This document shows positions 36,301 through 49,176 of a stretch of DNA of 64,000 nucleotides, in pieces (position 1 is the first letter of the stretch; every line of letters starts with the position of its first letter). Source of the stretch: an uncultured Oscillospiraceae bacterium (GTDB lineage Bacteria; Bacillota; Clostridia; Oscillospirales; Oscillospiraceae). The translations under genes and the position numbers were made by a program. The notes under the pieces were generated by a model. That model ran no database searches. It saw only the letters and a program-made list of their open reading frames with translations, and was not told where the DNA came from. The stretch is taken from NCBI GenBank assembly GCA_944387015.1, contig CALXDH010000002.1, positions 1 to 64,000 on the forward strand. Direction: 5' to 3'.

Positions 36301-37592
36301 CAGAAGTCATCAGCGTCCGCTTTCGGGGCGGATGTAAGAATTATTTTTTTGATCCCCAGGGCATGCAGGTGCGGATGGGAGACCAGGTGATCGTGGAAAC
36401 CGCCGCAGGCATCGAATTTGCCACCTGCACCCAGGGAAACCACGAAGTGGACGACGCGGCCATCGTCAAGCCCCTGAGTCCCGTGGTGCGCCTTGCGACG
36501 GACAATGACCGCCGCACGGCGGAGCAGAACCGCAAAAAAGAGCGGGAGGCCTTCGACATCTGCGAAAAGAAGATCGCCGCCCACGGCCTGGAGATGAAGC
36601 TGGTGAACGTCTCCGCCAGCTTTGACGGCAGCAAGATCATCTTTTACTTCACCGCCGACGGCCGGGTGGATTTCCGGGAGTTGGTGCGGGACCTGGCCAG
36701 CGTGTTCCGGGCCCGGATCGAGCTGCGGCAGATCGGCGTCCGGGATGAGGCCAAGATGGTGGGCGGCATCGGCATCTGCGGCCGGCCCTTCTGCTGTTCG
36801 GAATTTTTGGACGGCTTTTTGCCTGTCTCCATCAAGATGGCCAAGACCCAGAACCTGAGTTTGAACCCCACCAAGATCTCCGGCGCCTGCGGCCGGCTGA
36901 TGTGCTGCTTGAAATATGAGCAGCACGCCTATGAGGATGCGACCAAGCGGATGCCCAAGGTGGAGTCCTTTGTCCAGACGCCGGATGGCCCCGGAAATGT
37001 CAAGAGCGTGGATCTGCTGCGGGAGACCGTGAAGGTGGCGCTGGATTCCGCGACGCCCAATGAGCCTCTCAAGTGCTATCACAACTGCGAAGTCTGCGTC
37101 CTGCGCAACGGCAAGGGCAGCCGGGACGGCATTGAGATCCCCACCGAGCGGCCTGCCCGCTATGTGGAGGAGGCGGCGGACGAGCTGGACGAGCCGGTGT
37201 TCACCACACCTTTCTATATGGACGCACGTCTGGAGGAGGCGCCGATCCGGGAGAAGATCGGCGCACCGGAGAGCGGCGACGGAAAATCCCGCCGCCGTCA
37301 TCGGGGCGGTCGGCGCCGCAGCGGCGGCGGAAAGCCCGCCGAGGCCCGTCCCGCCCAGCAGGGCGAGCGCCAGGGCGGCAAGGCGCCCAAGTCCGGCGAG
37401 GAGAAGAAGGGCGGCCAGCAGGGCCGCAAGCCCCGCCCGCCCAAGCAGGCCCAGCAGGCGGCGCCTGCTCAGCAGCCTCGGGAGCCCAAGACCGCCGGAG
37501 CGGAGGGCGGCGAAGCCAAGCGCCGCCGGCCCCGTCACCGGGGCGGCCGCCGCGGCAAGGGCGGCGAGGGTTCCGCCCCCAAGAGTGAATAA
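36297..37592 (+). CDS. RicT/YaaT-like PSP1 domain protein with a basic tail
   Basis: The 431-residue protein has the PSP1 domain (about residues 50-240) with the Fe-S cluster cysteines of RicT: C161, C166, C167 in GICGRPFCC, and C198, C203, C204 in GACGRLMCC. In Bacillus the RicAFT complex guides RNase Y maturation of transcripts. Residues from about 325 on are a low-complexity Arg/Lys/Gly/Gln tail (RRRHRGGRRR, RHRGGRRGKGG), not part of the family core and probably RNA-binding. The start is TTG, overlapping holB, after TTGGAGGG. Confidence 0.9.
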   Translation: MTEVISVRFRGGCKNYFFDPQGMQVRMGDQVIVETAAGIEFATCTQGNHEVDDAAIVKPLSPVVRLATDNDRRTAEQNRKKEREAFDICEKKIAAHGLEMKLVNVSASFDGSKIIFYFTADGRVDFRELVRDLASVFRARIELRQIGVRDEAKMVGGIGICGRPFCCSEFLDGFLPVSIKMAKTQNLSLNPTKISGACGRLMCCLKYEQHAYEDATKRMPKVESFVQTPDGPGNVKSVDLLRETVKVALDSATPNEPLKCYHNCEVCVLRNGKGSRDGIEIPTERPARYVEEAADELDEPVFTTPFYMDARLEEAPIREKIGAPESGDGKSRRRHRGGRRRSGGGKPAEARPAQQGERQGGKAPKSGEEKKGGQQGRKPRPPKQAQQAAPAQQPREPKTAGAEGGEAKRRRPRHRGGRRGKGGEGSAPKSE

Positions 37593-37605
37593 GCAGACAA
37601 GGCGT

Positions 37606-37637
37606 CCCGCCGTCCGCATAGCGGGCGGCGGGTTTTT
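37606..37637 (+). terminator. Intrinsic terminator after ricT
   Basis: CCCGCCGTCCGC / GCGGGCGGCGGG (one G-U pair), loop ATA, then TTTTT. Confidence 0.9.
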
Positions 37638-37688
37638 GCCGCTGCGAGGCTGTCCCGCCGGCGGCGGGGGACGGGAGGCGAAGCGCGG

Positions 37689-38063
37689 GTGAAAGGCAAG
37701 GACTTTCGAATCGGGTATGCCGTCACGGTGCTCAGCACGGCGCTGAGTTTTGCCGCGCTGGCCTTCATGGACGGGACTGCTGGCGCTGTATTGGCCTTTG
37801 CAGGCAACGGCATCGTCTGCGCTGCTGTGGGATATGGGTACCTGGCGGCGGTGCGCCGTTACTGGAAGACGGCGGATCCCGGCGCGTATGCCCATTCCTT
37901 TTCGCCCTGGGGCGGCAGGTGGAAGCTGTGGGCGGACCCGGCCTATGCCTACTCCGCTGAGGCCCGGGAACTGCTCGCCGGATGGCGGCGGCTGGGAGCG
38001 ATGCAGGCGGTTTCCATGGCAGCGGTGTTTTTCGCCGTCATCGTCCGGAACATCGGATGCTGA
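37689..38063 (+). CDS. Hypothetical membrane protein
   Basis: This is a 124-residue protein with hydrophobic segments at about 9-27, 33-51 and 103-120, and a central soluble loop rich in W, Y and A. I do not recognise the family. The start is GTG 37689 with GGGAGG 14 bases upstream, a long spacing, so the start is uncertain. It is 34 bp before the HAD-IIB gene and may be co-transcribed with it. Confidence 0.55.
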   Translation: MKGKDFRIGYAVTVLSTALSFAALAFMDGTAGAVLAFAGNGIVCAAVGYGYLAAVRRYWKTADPGAYAHSFSPWGGRWKLWADPAYAYSAEARELLAGWRRLGAMQAVSMAAVFFAVIVRNIGC

Positions 38064-38097
38064 AGGATCTATAAGTTTACATAAAAGGAGAATGACC

Positions 38098-38940
38098 ATG
38101 GGAAAATTCAACGGCGTACTGCTGGCCAGTGACTTTGACAACACGCTGATCTACACCGAGGCTGCTTTGCGCAGCGGCGAGCCGGTGCCGGATCTGTCTT
38201 CCCGGAACCGGGAGGCGCTGGAGTACTTCATGGCGGAGGGCGGCCGGTTCTCTGTGGCCACCGGCCGGGCGCTGGCGGCCTTTCTGCGCTACGCCGACAA
38301 GGTGCCCATGAACGCCCCCGGCGTGGTGTGCAACGGCGCCGCCATTTATGACTTTGCCAAGAAGGAGTATCTGGATTACGCGCTGCTGGACGAGACGGCC
38401 CGGCAGCGGGGCCAGGAGGTGCTGGACCGGTTCCCGGAGGTGGCGGTGGAAGCCTATCACATTGATAATGTCATCCACGGTGTCCGGCCCAATGAGTTCA
38501 CCCACCAGCATGAGCACATCACCAAGGTGCTGGTGACGGAGGCTCCCACGCTGCTGGATGTGCCGCTGCCTCTGGGAAAGCTCCTCTTCGAGGCGGAGCA
38601 CGAGGTGCTGGAGCGGGTGCAGCAGACGCTGGTCCAGGAGGGCTGGGATCAGGATTATGAGCTGATCTTCTCCGGCAAGACGCTGCTGGAGATGACTGCC
38701 AAGGGCGCCAACAAGGGCGGCATGGTCCGCCGTCTCGCTCAGCGGCTGGGCATTTCCATGGACCATGTCTACTGTGCCGGCGACGAGGCTAACGACATCT
38801 CCATGCTCACCGCCGGTGCCATGGGCTTTGCCCCCGCCAACTGCATCCAGGCGGTGCGGGACTGCGGCGCCACCATCGTCTCCAACGCCTGGGAGGACGC
38901 CATGGCGGATATGGTGGACATTCTGGACAAGCGCTATTGA
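38098..38940 (+). CDS. HAD-IIB (Cof-type) phosphatase
   Basis: This is a 280-residue sugar-phosphatase-like HAD protein. Motif I is LLASDFDNTLI, motif II is the T in FSVATGRALAAF, the IIB cap covers about residues 85-190, and motif IV is CAGDEANDISML, preceded by the lysine in GANKGGMVRRL. Typical substrates are sugar phosphates or flavin precursors. The second ATG (38098) is seven bases from AAAAGGAG and is preferred over 38092. It ends at a strong terminator. Confidence 0.9.
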   Translation: MGKFNGVLLASDFDNTLIYTEAALRSGEPVPDLSSRNREALEYFMAEGGRFSVATGRALAAFLRYADKVPMNAPGVVCNGAAIYDFAKKEYLDYALLDETARQRGQEVLDRFPEVAVEAYHIDNVIHGVRPNEFTHQHEHITKVLVTEAPTLLDVPLPLGKLLFEAEHEVLERVQQTLVQEGWDQDYELIFSGKTLLEMTAKGANKGGMVRRLAQRLGISMDHVYCAGDEANDISMLTAGAMGFAPANCIQAVRDCGATIVSNAWEDAMADMVDILDKRY

Positions 38941-38954
38941 ATCCCGTCATACAG

Positions 38955-38984
38955 AGCGGGGGCGGGTACGCCCCCGCTTTTTTT
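38955..38984 (+). terminator. Intrinsic terminator after the HAD-IIB gene
   Basis: AGCGGGGGCG / CGCCCCCGCT, loop GGTA, T7. Confidence 0.93.
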
Positions 38985-39130
38985 CGATCGCTGCCCCTAA
39001 AATATCAAACGCAACCTGAGGTAGCGAAGGTTCCGTCTTTGGTTGCTGGACGGCGCCGGGGGAGAATTGCTATCCTGAAACTGCCGGGAGGCGGAACGCA
39101 CGGACCTGCCGGAGAAAAGGAGGAAGGGAT

Positions 39131-39802
39131 ATGACCTTTGGAGAGAAGCTGCAGCGGCTCCGGGTCCGGAAGGGCCTGAGCCAGGACGCCCTGGCGGAGC
39201 TGCTGGACGTGAGCCGGCAGGCGGTGAGCAAGTGGGAGCGGGACGAGACCATGCCGGAGGCGGAGAAGATCATCCGCATCAGCGACTGCTTCCAGGTCAC
39301 CACGGACTATCTCCTCAAAGACGGGCCGGAGCGGTTTCCGGAGCGGGGCCATTCCCTGCCGGACCCGGGGGAGGTCTGGAACAAGTACGGCTTTTTGCTG
39401 GGCTGGGCGCTGGCGGTCTGGGCCGTGTGGTGCTGCATCCGGGTGGTGCCGGTGGTGTTTTTTGCCGGCGACGCCGGGTGGAAAGCGGCTGCGTCCATCG
39501 GCCTCTATTACTGTCTGCCCTATCTGGCCCTGGCGCTGAGCGGCGGTGTGGCGGCACACCTGTGGCGCCGGGAGGGGGGCCTCCGGCGATACCATGTGGG
39601 CCTGGCGCTGGCGGTGTGGAGCGGCCTGGGACTGGTGGGGCGCTGCGGCGGCCTTTTGATCGGATGGCTGAGCCGGCAGGCGGAGGACATCGTGGTGACG
39701 CAGAAGGAGCACAGTGCCGGACTCGTCTGGTTTGTGCTCTATGGCGTAGTGCTGGCAGCAGGGGTGCTGCTGTGCCGGCGGCGAAAGGAACAAGACCCGT
39801 AA
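39131..39802 (+). CDS. Membrane-bound XRE-type regulator
   Basis: The 223-residue protein has an N-terminal HTH_3 domain (LRVRKGLSQDALAELLDVSR, then QAVSKWERDETMPEAEKII) to about residue 65, then three or four transmembrane segments (about 80-100, 110-130, 150-170, 190-212). Such regulators may sense envelope or membrane state. No target gene is adjacent on the same strand. AAAAGGAGGAAGG precedes the ATG. Confidence 0.85.
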   Translation: MTFGEKLQRLRVRKGLSQDALAELLDVSRQAVSKWERDETMPEAEKIIRISDCFQVTTDYLLKDGPERFPERGHSLPDPGEVWNKYGFLLGWALAVWAVWCCIRVVPVVFFAGDAGWKAAASIGLYYCLPYLALALSGGVAAHLWRREGGLRRYHVGLALAVWSGLGLVGRCGGLLIGWLSRQAEDIVVTQKEHSAGLVWFVLYGVVLAAGVLLCRRRKEQDP

Positions 39803-39903
39803 GCGGCGCGTCCGGACGGGAAAAGCCGGCTTGCGGAACGGCATTCCATGCCGCCGATGCCGGCGGACCCCCAAAGCGTCCGCGGGGTACCCAAGCAAAG
39901 AAA

Positions 39904-39938
39904 AAACCGGGAAGGGAGCAACGCTCCCTTCCCGGTTT
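39904..39938. terminator. Bidirectional terminator
   Basis: A perfect 16-bp stem AAACCGGGAAGGGAGC / GCTCCCTTCCCGGTTT, loop AAC, between the XRE gene and the convergent M24 peptidase. Confidence 0.92.
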
Positions 39939-40007
39939 GCTTTTATCAAAGAGAATGGCGCGGCGGAAACTGGCCCATATGGCCCTTCGCCGTTTACGCC
40001 GGGGCGC

Positions 40008-41081
40008 TCAGCCCACGGATTTCCAGTGCTTGTCCACGTGGTTGAGGATCTCGCAGCCGTCCTCCGTCACCAGCACCAGGTCCTCTACCCGGACGCCGAA
40101 CTTGCCGGGGAGATAGACGCCCGGCTCGATGGAGAAGATCATGCCCGGCTTTGCGATCAGCTCCGTAGTGCCGCTGACATCGCCCTGCTCATGTTCCGTC
40201 TGGCCGATGAAGTGGCCCAGCCGGTGGGTGAAGAATTCCCCGTAGCCCGCGGCGGCGATGTGGTCCCGGGCGGCCTTGTCCAGGTCCCGCAGGGGCACGC
40301 CGGGGCGGATCATGGACTCGGCCAGCTCATTGGCCTCCCGCACCAGGTCGTGGATGGCGGCGTACTGGGGATCGGGCTGGCCGCAGAAGAAGGTGCGGGT
40401 CATGTCGGAGCAGTACCGGTCCTTCCGGCAGCCCATGTCGATGACGATGCAGTCTCCGGCCCGGAGGCGGGTCTGGTCTGCCTCGTGGTGGGGATCGGCG
40501 GCGTGGGGGCCGAAGGAGACGATGGGCTGGAAGGCCATCGCGTCACAGCCCTCCGCGGCGTACTGGGAGATGATGAAGTCTGCGACCTCCCGTTCCATCA
40601 TACCCTCCCGCATGAAGGCGGCGGCCCGCTCCATCACGGTATCGTTGATCCGGGAGGCGGCGCGCATCAGCTCCCGCTCGGTTTCATCCTTGCAGGCCCG
40701 GGCGTCGTCCACGCAGGCGGAGGCCAGCACGCAGCGGCTGCCGGGATTGTGGGCCATCAGGGGCAGGAGGAAGCGGGCGGGCCACTCCTTGTCGATGCCC
40801 ATGGGCTTGGTGCCGTCCACATTTTCCGCCAGGATGGAGAGGTAGTCGTCGGTATCGGAGAACCACACCTGCTCGTAGGGGACCTCCGGCACGGGGAAGA
40901 GCTTGTTCAAAAACAGCTTGTGCTTCCCGTCCCGGCGCAGGTAGAGGGCGAAGAGCCGCTCAAAGGGAAATACGTAGTACCCGGTGAGATACCAGATGCT
41001 GTCGGGGTCGGAGACGATCATCTGCTCCAGCCCCATCTGTTCCATGGCCGCAAGGACGCGGCCGATCCGTTCCTGATACAT
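40008..41081 (-). CDS. M24 family metallopeptidase (Xaa-Pro dipeptidase type)
   Basis: The 357-residue protein has an N-terminal creatinase-like domain and a C-terminal pita-bread domain. The dimetal ligands are visible: first Asp in CIVIDMGCRKDRYCSDMTRT, His in HRLGHFIG, and Glu in SIEPGVYLPG and VRVEDLVLV. Such enzymes cleave X-Pro bonds in the cytoplasm. It is the last gene of a peptide-use cluster, 4 bp after pepT. Confidence 0.92.
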   Translation of the reverse strand: MYQERIGRVLAAMEQMGLEQMIVSDPDSIWYLTGYYVFPFERLFALYLRRDGKHKLFLNKLFPVPEVPYEQVWFSDTDDYLSILAENVDGTKPMGIDKEWPARFLLPLMAHNPGSRCVLASACVDDARACKDETERELMRAASRINDTVMERAAAFMREGMMEREVADFIISQYAAEGCDAMAFQPIVSFGPHAADPHHEADQTRLRAGDCIVIDMGCRKDRYCSDMTRTFFCGQPDPQYAAIHDLVREANELAESMIRPGVPLRDLDKAARDHIAAAGYGEFFTHRLGHFIGQTEHEQGDVSGTTELIAKPGMIFSIEPGVYLPGKFGVRVEDLVLVTEDGCEILNHVDKHWKSVG

Positions 41082-41085
41082 GATT

Positions 41086-42342
41086 TTATTGCTCCTTTCC
41101 CAAAACGATCCGTTCCACCAGCTCCGGAGAGACCAGAGCCTTCACCGTCCGCACGCCGGTCTTGAGGGATTCCACCGGCGCAAATTCAAACCGGCCGTGG
41201 GCATTGTGCCCACCGCTGGGGAGATTGGGGCACAGCAGGCCCTTGTAGGTCAGCATGCACCCGTCGGTGCCGCCCCGGATGGGGGAGTGGGTGGGCTGGG
41301 CGATGCCGGCGGCCTTCATGGCCTCCTCCGCCAGCGTGACGATCTCCATCCGGTCCTTGAGGACCTCATACATGTTGTAGTACTGGTCCTCCACCTTGGC
41401 GTCCACCGTGCCGGCGCCGCAGCGGCGGTTCATCTCCTCCGCGGCCTTTTGGAAGGCCGCCTTGCGCTCCTGGAACCGCTCCATGCTGTGGTCCCGGATG
41501 ATGTAGACCATCCGGGCCTCCTCCACCTTGCCGCTCATCTCCTGAAGGTGGAAAAAGCCCTCGTAGCCGTCTGTGCGGCCGGGCGTCTCCAGAGCGGGCA
41601 GCAGAGCGTTGAATTCCATGGCGATGAGCAGCGCGTTTTTCATTTTGTCCTTGGCGGTTCCGGGGTGGATGCTGAAGCCGTGGACCGTGACCGTCGCCAT
41701 GGCGGCGTTGAAGGTCTCGTACTCGTAATCCGTGATGTCTCCGCCGTCCAGGGTGTAGGCAAAGTCCGCGCCGAAGCCCGCCACGTCAAAGTTGCTGGCG
41801 CCCCGGCCGATCTCCTCGTCCGGCGTGAAGCCAAGGCACAGCTTGCCGTGGGGCTTGCCCTCTGCCAGCAGTTCCTCCACCGCCTGGAGGATGATGGCGA
41901 TGCCCGCCTTGTCATCGGCGCCCAGCAGCGTGGTGCCGTCGGAGCAGACCAGGTCCTGGCCTGCAAACTTGGTGAGCTCGGGGAACCGGGCGGCCTCCAT
42001 GACGATATTCTGTTCCCGGTTGAGCACCAGGTCGCCGCCGTCGTAGTGGAGGACCTGGGGCTTGACGTCCTTGCCGGTCATGTCCGGGGTGGTGTCCATG
42101 TGGGCGATGAGGCCGATGGCGGGCAGGTGCTCATATCCCGGCGTGGCGGGAACCCAGGCGTAGACGTAGCAGTGCTGGTCCACAAAAGCATTGTCGATGC
42201 CAAGGCCGTGGAGCTCCTCCACCAGGAGGTTCGCCATGTCGAATTCCCGCTGGGCGCTGGGGGTGCCGGGCTGGCCGTAGTAATCGCTCTCACTGTAGAT
42301 CTTGGCATACCGCACCAGGCGGTCGACCACCGTATCCATCAC
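41086..42342 (-). CDS. pepT: Peptidase T (tripeptidase)
   Basis: This is a 418-residue M20B zinc aminotripeptidase. Metal-site motifs are IAHMDTTPD, LLGADDKAGIA and FTPDEEIGRGASNFD, and the C-terminal HNAHGRFE is also present. The length equals the usual PepT. Its ATG overlaps the stop of the M29 gene by four bases, showing coupling. It releases N-terminal residues from imported tripeptides. Confidence 0.96.
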   Translation of the reverse strand: MMDTVVDRLVRYAKIYSESDYYGQPGTPSAQREFDMANLLVEELHGLGIDNAFVDQHCYVYAWVPATPGYEHLPAIGLIAHMDTTPDMTGKDVKPQVLHYDGGDLVLNREQNIVMEAARFPELTKFAGQDLVCSDGTTLLGADDKAGIAIILQAVEELLAEGKPHGKLCLGFTPDEEIGRGASNFDVAGFGADFAYTLDGGDITDYEYETFNAAMATVTVHGFSIHPGTAKDKMKNALLIAMEFNALLPALETPGRTDGYEGFFHLQEMSGKVEEARMVYIIRDHSMERFQERKAAFQKAAEEMNRRCGAGTVDAKVEDQYYNMYEVLKDRMEIVTLAEEAMKAAGIAQPTHSPIRGGTDGCMLTYKGLLCPNLPSGGHNAHGRFEFAPVESLKTGVRTVKALVSPELVERIVLGKEQ

Positions 42343-43475
42343 TGCGCCTCCGTTTCTTCATCCAGCAGGTTTTCCGGGTTCAGGCACTGGAGATCTTCCG
42401 GCAGGAACCGGCCGTCCTTGCGGATGAGCACGTCGTCGAACCAAATCTCACCGCCGCCGTACTCCGGCGTCTGGATCTGGATGAGGTCCCAGTGGACGGC
42501 GGAGTGGTTGCCGTTGGAGGTGTTATCGTAGCTGTTGCCGGGGGTCAGGTGGAAGCTGCCGGCGATCTTCTCGTCAAAGAGGATGTCCCCGATGGGGTGG
42601 TTGATGACGGGGTTGACGCCCAGAGCGAACTCGCCGATGTAGCGGGCACCCTCGTCGATGTCGAAGATCTCGTTCATGTAGGGCGTGTTGTTGCTGGTGG
42701 CCTTGACGATCTTGCCGTCCTTGAATTCCAGATACACGTCCCGGAACAAAAACCCATCGTAGGGAGAGGGGCAGTTATAAGTGATATAGCCGTTGACGGA
42801 GTCCTTCACCGGCGCGGTGTAGATCTCGCCGTCGGGAATGTTGCGGTTGCCGTGCATCCCGTAGCTGGGGATGCCCTTGATGGAGAAGGAGATGTCCGTG
42901 CCGGGGGAGACGATGCGCACCCGGTCCGTCTTGTCCATCAGGGCCTCCAGGTGCTCCATGGCCCGGCCCATCTTTTCGTAGTCCACCAGGCAGGCCTTGA
43001 AGTAGAAGTCCTCGTACTCCTCGGTGGAGACGCCTGCCAGCTGGGCCATGGCGTCGTTGGGATAGCGCAGCACGGACCACTTGGTGTGGTTGCAGCGCTC
43101 AGAGAGGTGGATGGGGCCCCAGTAGTACTGGCGGTAGCGGCGCTGGGCCTCGTCGGAGACGTTGTGCCACATACTGATATTGGTGGTGGCCCGGATGTCG
43201 ATGTAGGCATCCATGTCCTTCATGCGCTGGAGCTCGTAGGCGGCGATCTCCTCCATGTGCTCCGCGTCGGCCCCCTGGACCAGCGCGCCCTCCACGGCGT
43301 AGTCGAAAATGTGGATAAAGGGCTTGCCCCCCACGGCGTAGGCCTCCTGGACCAGTGCCTTCATCAGTCCCGTCTCGCTTCCGTGGAGCTCAATGAGGAT
43401 CTTCTCCCCGGCCTTCAGCTCCACCGCGCCCCGGATCAGGAACCGGGCCAGCTTTCGAATCCGCGGATCTTCCAT
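42339..43475 (-). CDS. M29 family aminopeptidase
   Basis: This is a 378-residue thermophilic-type metallo-aminopeptidase (AmpS/PepS family). Seen are the N-terminal KILIELHGSETGLMKALVQE, the mid-domain FDIDEGARYIGEFALG and the C-terminal metal-site segment NGNHSAVHWDLIQI. It is a broad-specificity cytosolic aminopeptidase. It is first in the M29-pepT-M24 run, 78 bp after the symporter terminator. Confidence 0.92.
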   Translation of the reverse strand: MEDPRIRKLARFLIRGAVELKAGEKILIELHGSETGLMKALVQEAYAVGGKPFIHIFDYAVEGALVQGADAEHMEEIAAYELQRMKDMDAYIDIRATTNISMWHNVSDEAQRRYRQYYWGPIHLSERCNHTKWSVLRYPNDAMAQLAGVSTEEYEDFYFKACLVDYEKMGRAMEHLEALMDKTDRVRIVSPGTDISFSIKGIPSYGMHGNRNIPDGEIYTAPVKDSVNGYITYNCPSPYDGFLFRDVYLEFKDGKIVKATSNNTPYMNEIFDIDEGARYIGEFALGVNPVINHPIGDILFDEKIAGSFHLTPGNSYDNTSNGNHSAVHWDLIQIQTPEYGGGEIWFDDVLIRKDGRFLPEDLQCLNPENLLDEETEAQ

Positions 43476-43520
43476 GCAGCATCTTCCTTTCTGAAATAAA
43501 AGATTGTCGGTTAAAAGAAC

Positions 43521-43548
43521 AGGGGCAGAAGGAATCCCTTCTGCCCCT
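43521..43548 (-). terminator. Terminator after the symporter gene
   Basis: AGGGGCAGAAGG / CCTTCTGCCCCT; on the minus strand it is followed by GTTCTTTTAA. Some readthrough into the peptidase genes is possible because I see no separate strong promoter for them. Confidence 0.75.
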
Positions 43549-43553
43549 TGTGG

Positions 43554-44966
43554 TCAGTTGTCCGTATAAAGGGCATCCAGAGACCGGGCGGGGTCGCTGT
43601 TCTTCGTGACGGCGCTCACCAGCAAAATGGCGATCACCGACGCCGGGACTGCCACGATGGCGCACTGCACGCCGCCGGGCGTACCCATCAGCGTCCACAC
43701 GATGGTGGCCAGGCCGCCCACAATGATGCCTGCAAGGCCCGCGGCGGGGGTCACCCGCTTGGAGAACAGGGCAAAGAGGATGGCGGGCGTGATGGCGGCG
43801 CCGTACATGGTGTAGGCGGTCATCTGCAGGGCCAGCACGGTGGGGAAGTACAGCGTCAGGGCCACGGCAATGGCACTGAAGACCACGATGGTCACCCGCA
43901 GCACCAGCATCTTCTGCTTGTCGGTGGCATCCTTGCGGATGTACTTCTCATAGATGTCATTGGTGAGGTTGGTGGCGGAGGAGAGCAGGTAGCTGTCCGC
44001 CGTGGTGACGATGAAGGCCATGCAGGCGCACATCACCAGGGCGCCGAAGGCCAGGGGCAGGTAGTCCACCGCCACCTGGAAGATGACGTTGGAGGGGGTC
44101 TCCAGAGAGGGATAGAGCTTGGCGGCCTCGGTCACCAGGGCGATGATGCTGATGATCACCAGGACCTCGCCGATGAACATGCCGATGTTGGACTTCTTGG
44201 CCTCGTCGCTGTTCTTGGCGGAGGCAAAGCGCTGGAGCATATTCTGGTCGCCCAGCATCAGGGCCAGGGAGGGCAGGAAGTAGCCCAGGATCTCCACGCC
44301 GGACATACCGCCGGTAATGGTGGTCTTGGCCTCCGGCAGCACGGCACCCTGGCTGTTGGCCACGCTGATCAGGAAGGGAATGGCCAGGAAGAAGCCGCCG
44401 ATCATGATGAGGGCGCTGACGGCGTCGGAATAGGCGACAGACACCAGGCCGCCGCCCACGGTGATCACCGCGATCACCACGGTGCAGATGGTCAGAGCCA
44501 TACCGTGGGAGAGTTCCACGCCGCTGGAAGAGCACAGCAGCACCAGAATGTCCGCCGCGGCCTTGAGCTGCGTGGCCAGCACGCCCACGTAGGCCAGCAT
44601 GACGCACAGGGCGGAGATAATGCTGGCGGTTTTGCCGTAGCGGGCCTCCATGATCTCCGGCACCGTCACCTTGTTGGACTTGCGGACCTTGCCGGCGATA
44701 AAGTAGAGCAGGATGATGCCGATGGGGGGAGCGGCGAAGGTGATGGCGCCCACCCAGGGGCCGCCGGTGTACACCACGCCGGCGGAGCCGGTGATGCCGC
44801 CGCCGCCGCACCAGGTGGCCAGCAGGCTGCCCACCAGGATGATGAAGGGGATCCGGTGTCCGCCGGTCACCATGTCATCCGCGGTCTTGACCTTCTTGTG
44901 GGCGATCACAAGACCGTAAATCACCAGCGCCAGCAGATAGACGCCGATGGCAACTAAGTATCCCAT
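43554..44966 (-). CDS. Sodium:solute symporter family protein
   Basis: This is a 470-residue, 12-13-helix SSS-family transporter, with the N-terminal segment GSLLATWCGGGGITGSAGVV, the conserved MEARYGKTASIISA and FIVTTADSYLLSSATNLTND. It imports an unknown solute with Na+. Its place before three peptidase genes suggests amino acid or peptide related uptake, but substrate is not evident. AGGAGGC precedes the ATG. A consensus promoter is upstream. Confidence 0.92.
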   Translation of the reverse strand: MGYLVAIGVYLLALVIYGLVIAHKKVKTADDMVTGGHRIPFIILVGSLLATWCGGGGITGSAGVVYTGGPWVGAITFAAPPIGIILLYFIAGKVRKSNKVTVPEIMEARYGKTASIISALCVMLAYVGVLATQLKAAADILVLLCSSSGVELSHGMALTICTVVIAVITVGGGLVSVAYSDAVSALIMIGGFFLAIPFLISVANSQGAVLPEAKTTITGGMSGVEILGYFLPSLALMLGDQNMLQRFASAKNSDEAKKSNIGMFIGEVLVIISIIALVTEAAKLYPSLETPSNVIFQVAVDYLPLAFGALVMCACMAFIVTTADSYLLSSATNLTNDIYEKYIRKDATDKQKMLVLRVTIVVFSAIAVALTLYFPTVLALQMTAYTMYGAAITPAILFALFSKRVTPAAGLAGIIVGGLATIVWTLMGTPGGVQCAIVAVPASVIAILLVSAVTKNSDPARSLDALYTDN

Positions 44967-45002
44967 TACAATAATGCCTCCTAACAGAAAAAATTTTAAA
45001 GA

Positions 45003-45031
45003 ATTTTACCGCATTCTACATTTCCTGTCAA
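45003..45031 (-). promoter_or_regulatory. Promoter of the symporter/peptidase cluster
   Basis: On the minus strand: TTGACA (45031-45026), 17-bp spacer, TAAAAT (45008-45003), about 35 bp before the ATG. Confidence 0.8.
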
Positions 45032-45258
45032 GACAGAGCCGGGCTTCCCAGAGGGATGCCTGATTTTGGGGGGCCTGCCGCCGGGAAGCCTGTCCAGACC
45101 TTCCGAATTTCCCGGAAAACGCCTTTTCAGGGAAATCGGAGAACGGCAGACAGCCCCAAATGTCCGTCCGGTTTTCCAAAGAAAGGCCATGGGAGGAAAG
45201 CGACAAAAAAATCTGGCGAAGGGAGGTGCAAAAACGGGAAAAAGCACATGAAAATCCT

Positions 45259-45287
45259 TTGACACTGGGGCCTTTATGGAGTATAGT
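45259..45287 (+). promoter_or_regulatory. Promoter of nifJ
   Basis: TTGACA (45259-45264), 17-bp spacer, TATAGT (45282-45287). Confidence 0.78.
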
Positions 45288-45583
45288 TAACTTGATTGTT
45301 GTCCCAGAGCAATATACGTTTTTGGAAATTCGCGGGAAAAACGGTAGGGTGGGTACGATTGCGCGGGAAATCGCAGGGCGATTCCACATGTAAGCGACAG
45401 AACTCGCACAAGTTGTTTCCCAAGGCAAGACATACCCGAAAAAAGGAATGTTTTTCCGCGGACCGGAACTTGAGCGGCCGGCTGAGTCTGCCGTTCGGGA
45501 CCTTCCTGGCAGCAAGGGAAAACGCATGACCGGGGCTGAACATCACAAATGGGGATATGAACAAAGCAAGAGAGGTGCATCAA

Positions 45584-49132
<3,549 letters not shown>

Positions 49133-49176
49133 GCCGTACATCACGGCATGCGTCTATGACGCAAGTCCCTTTATTA

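Larger units (their letters stand above)
44967..45583. other. Symporter-nifJ divergent intergenic region
   Basis: These 617 bp carry the minus-strand symporter promoter (45003-45031) and the plus-strand nifJ promoter (45259-45287). That leaves a nifJ leader of about 290 nt with no gene. Small open frames here have no ribosome sites. I could not fit the leader to a known riboswitch. Confidence 0.55.
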
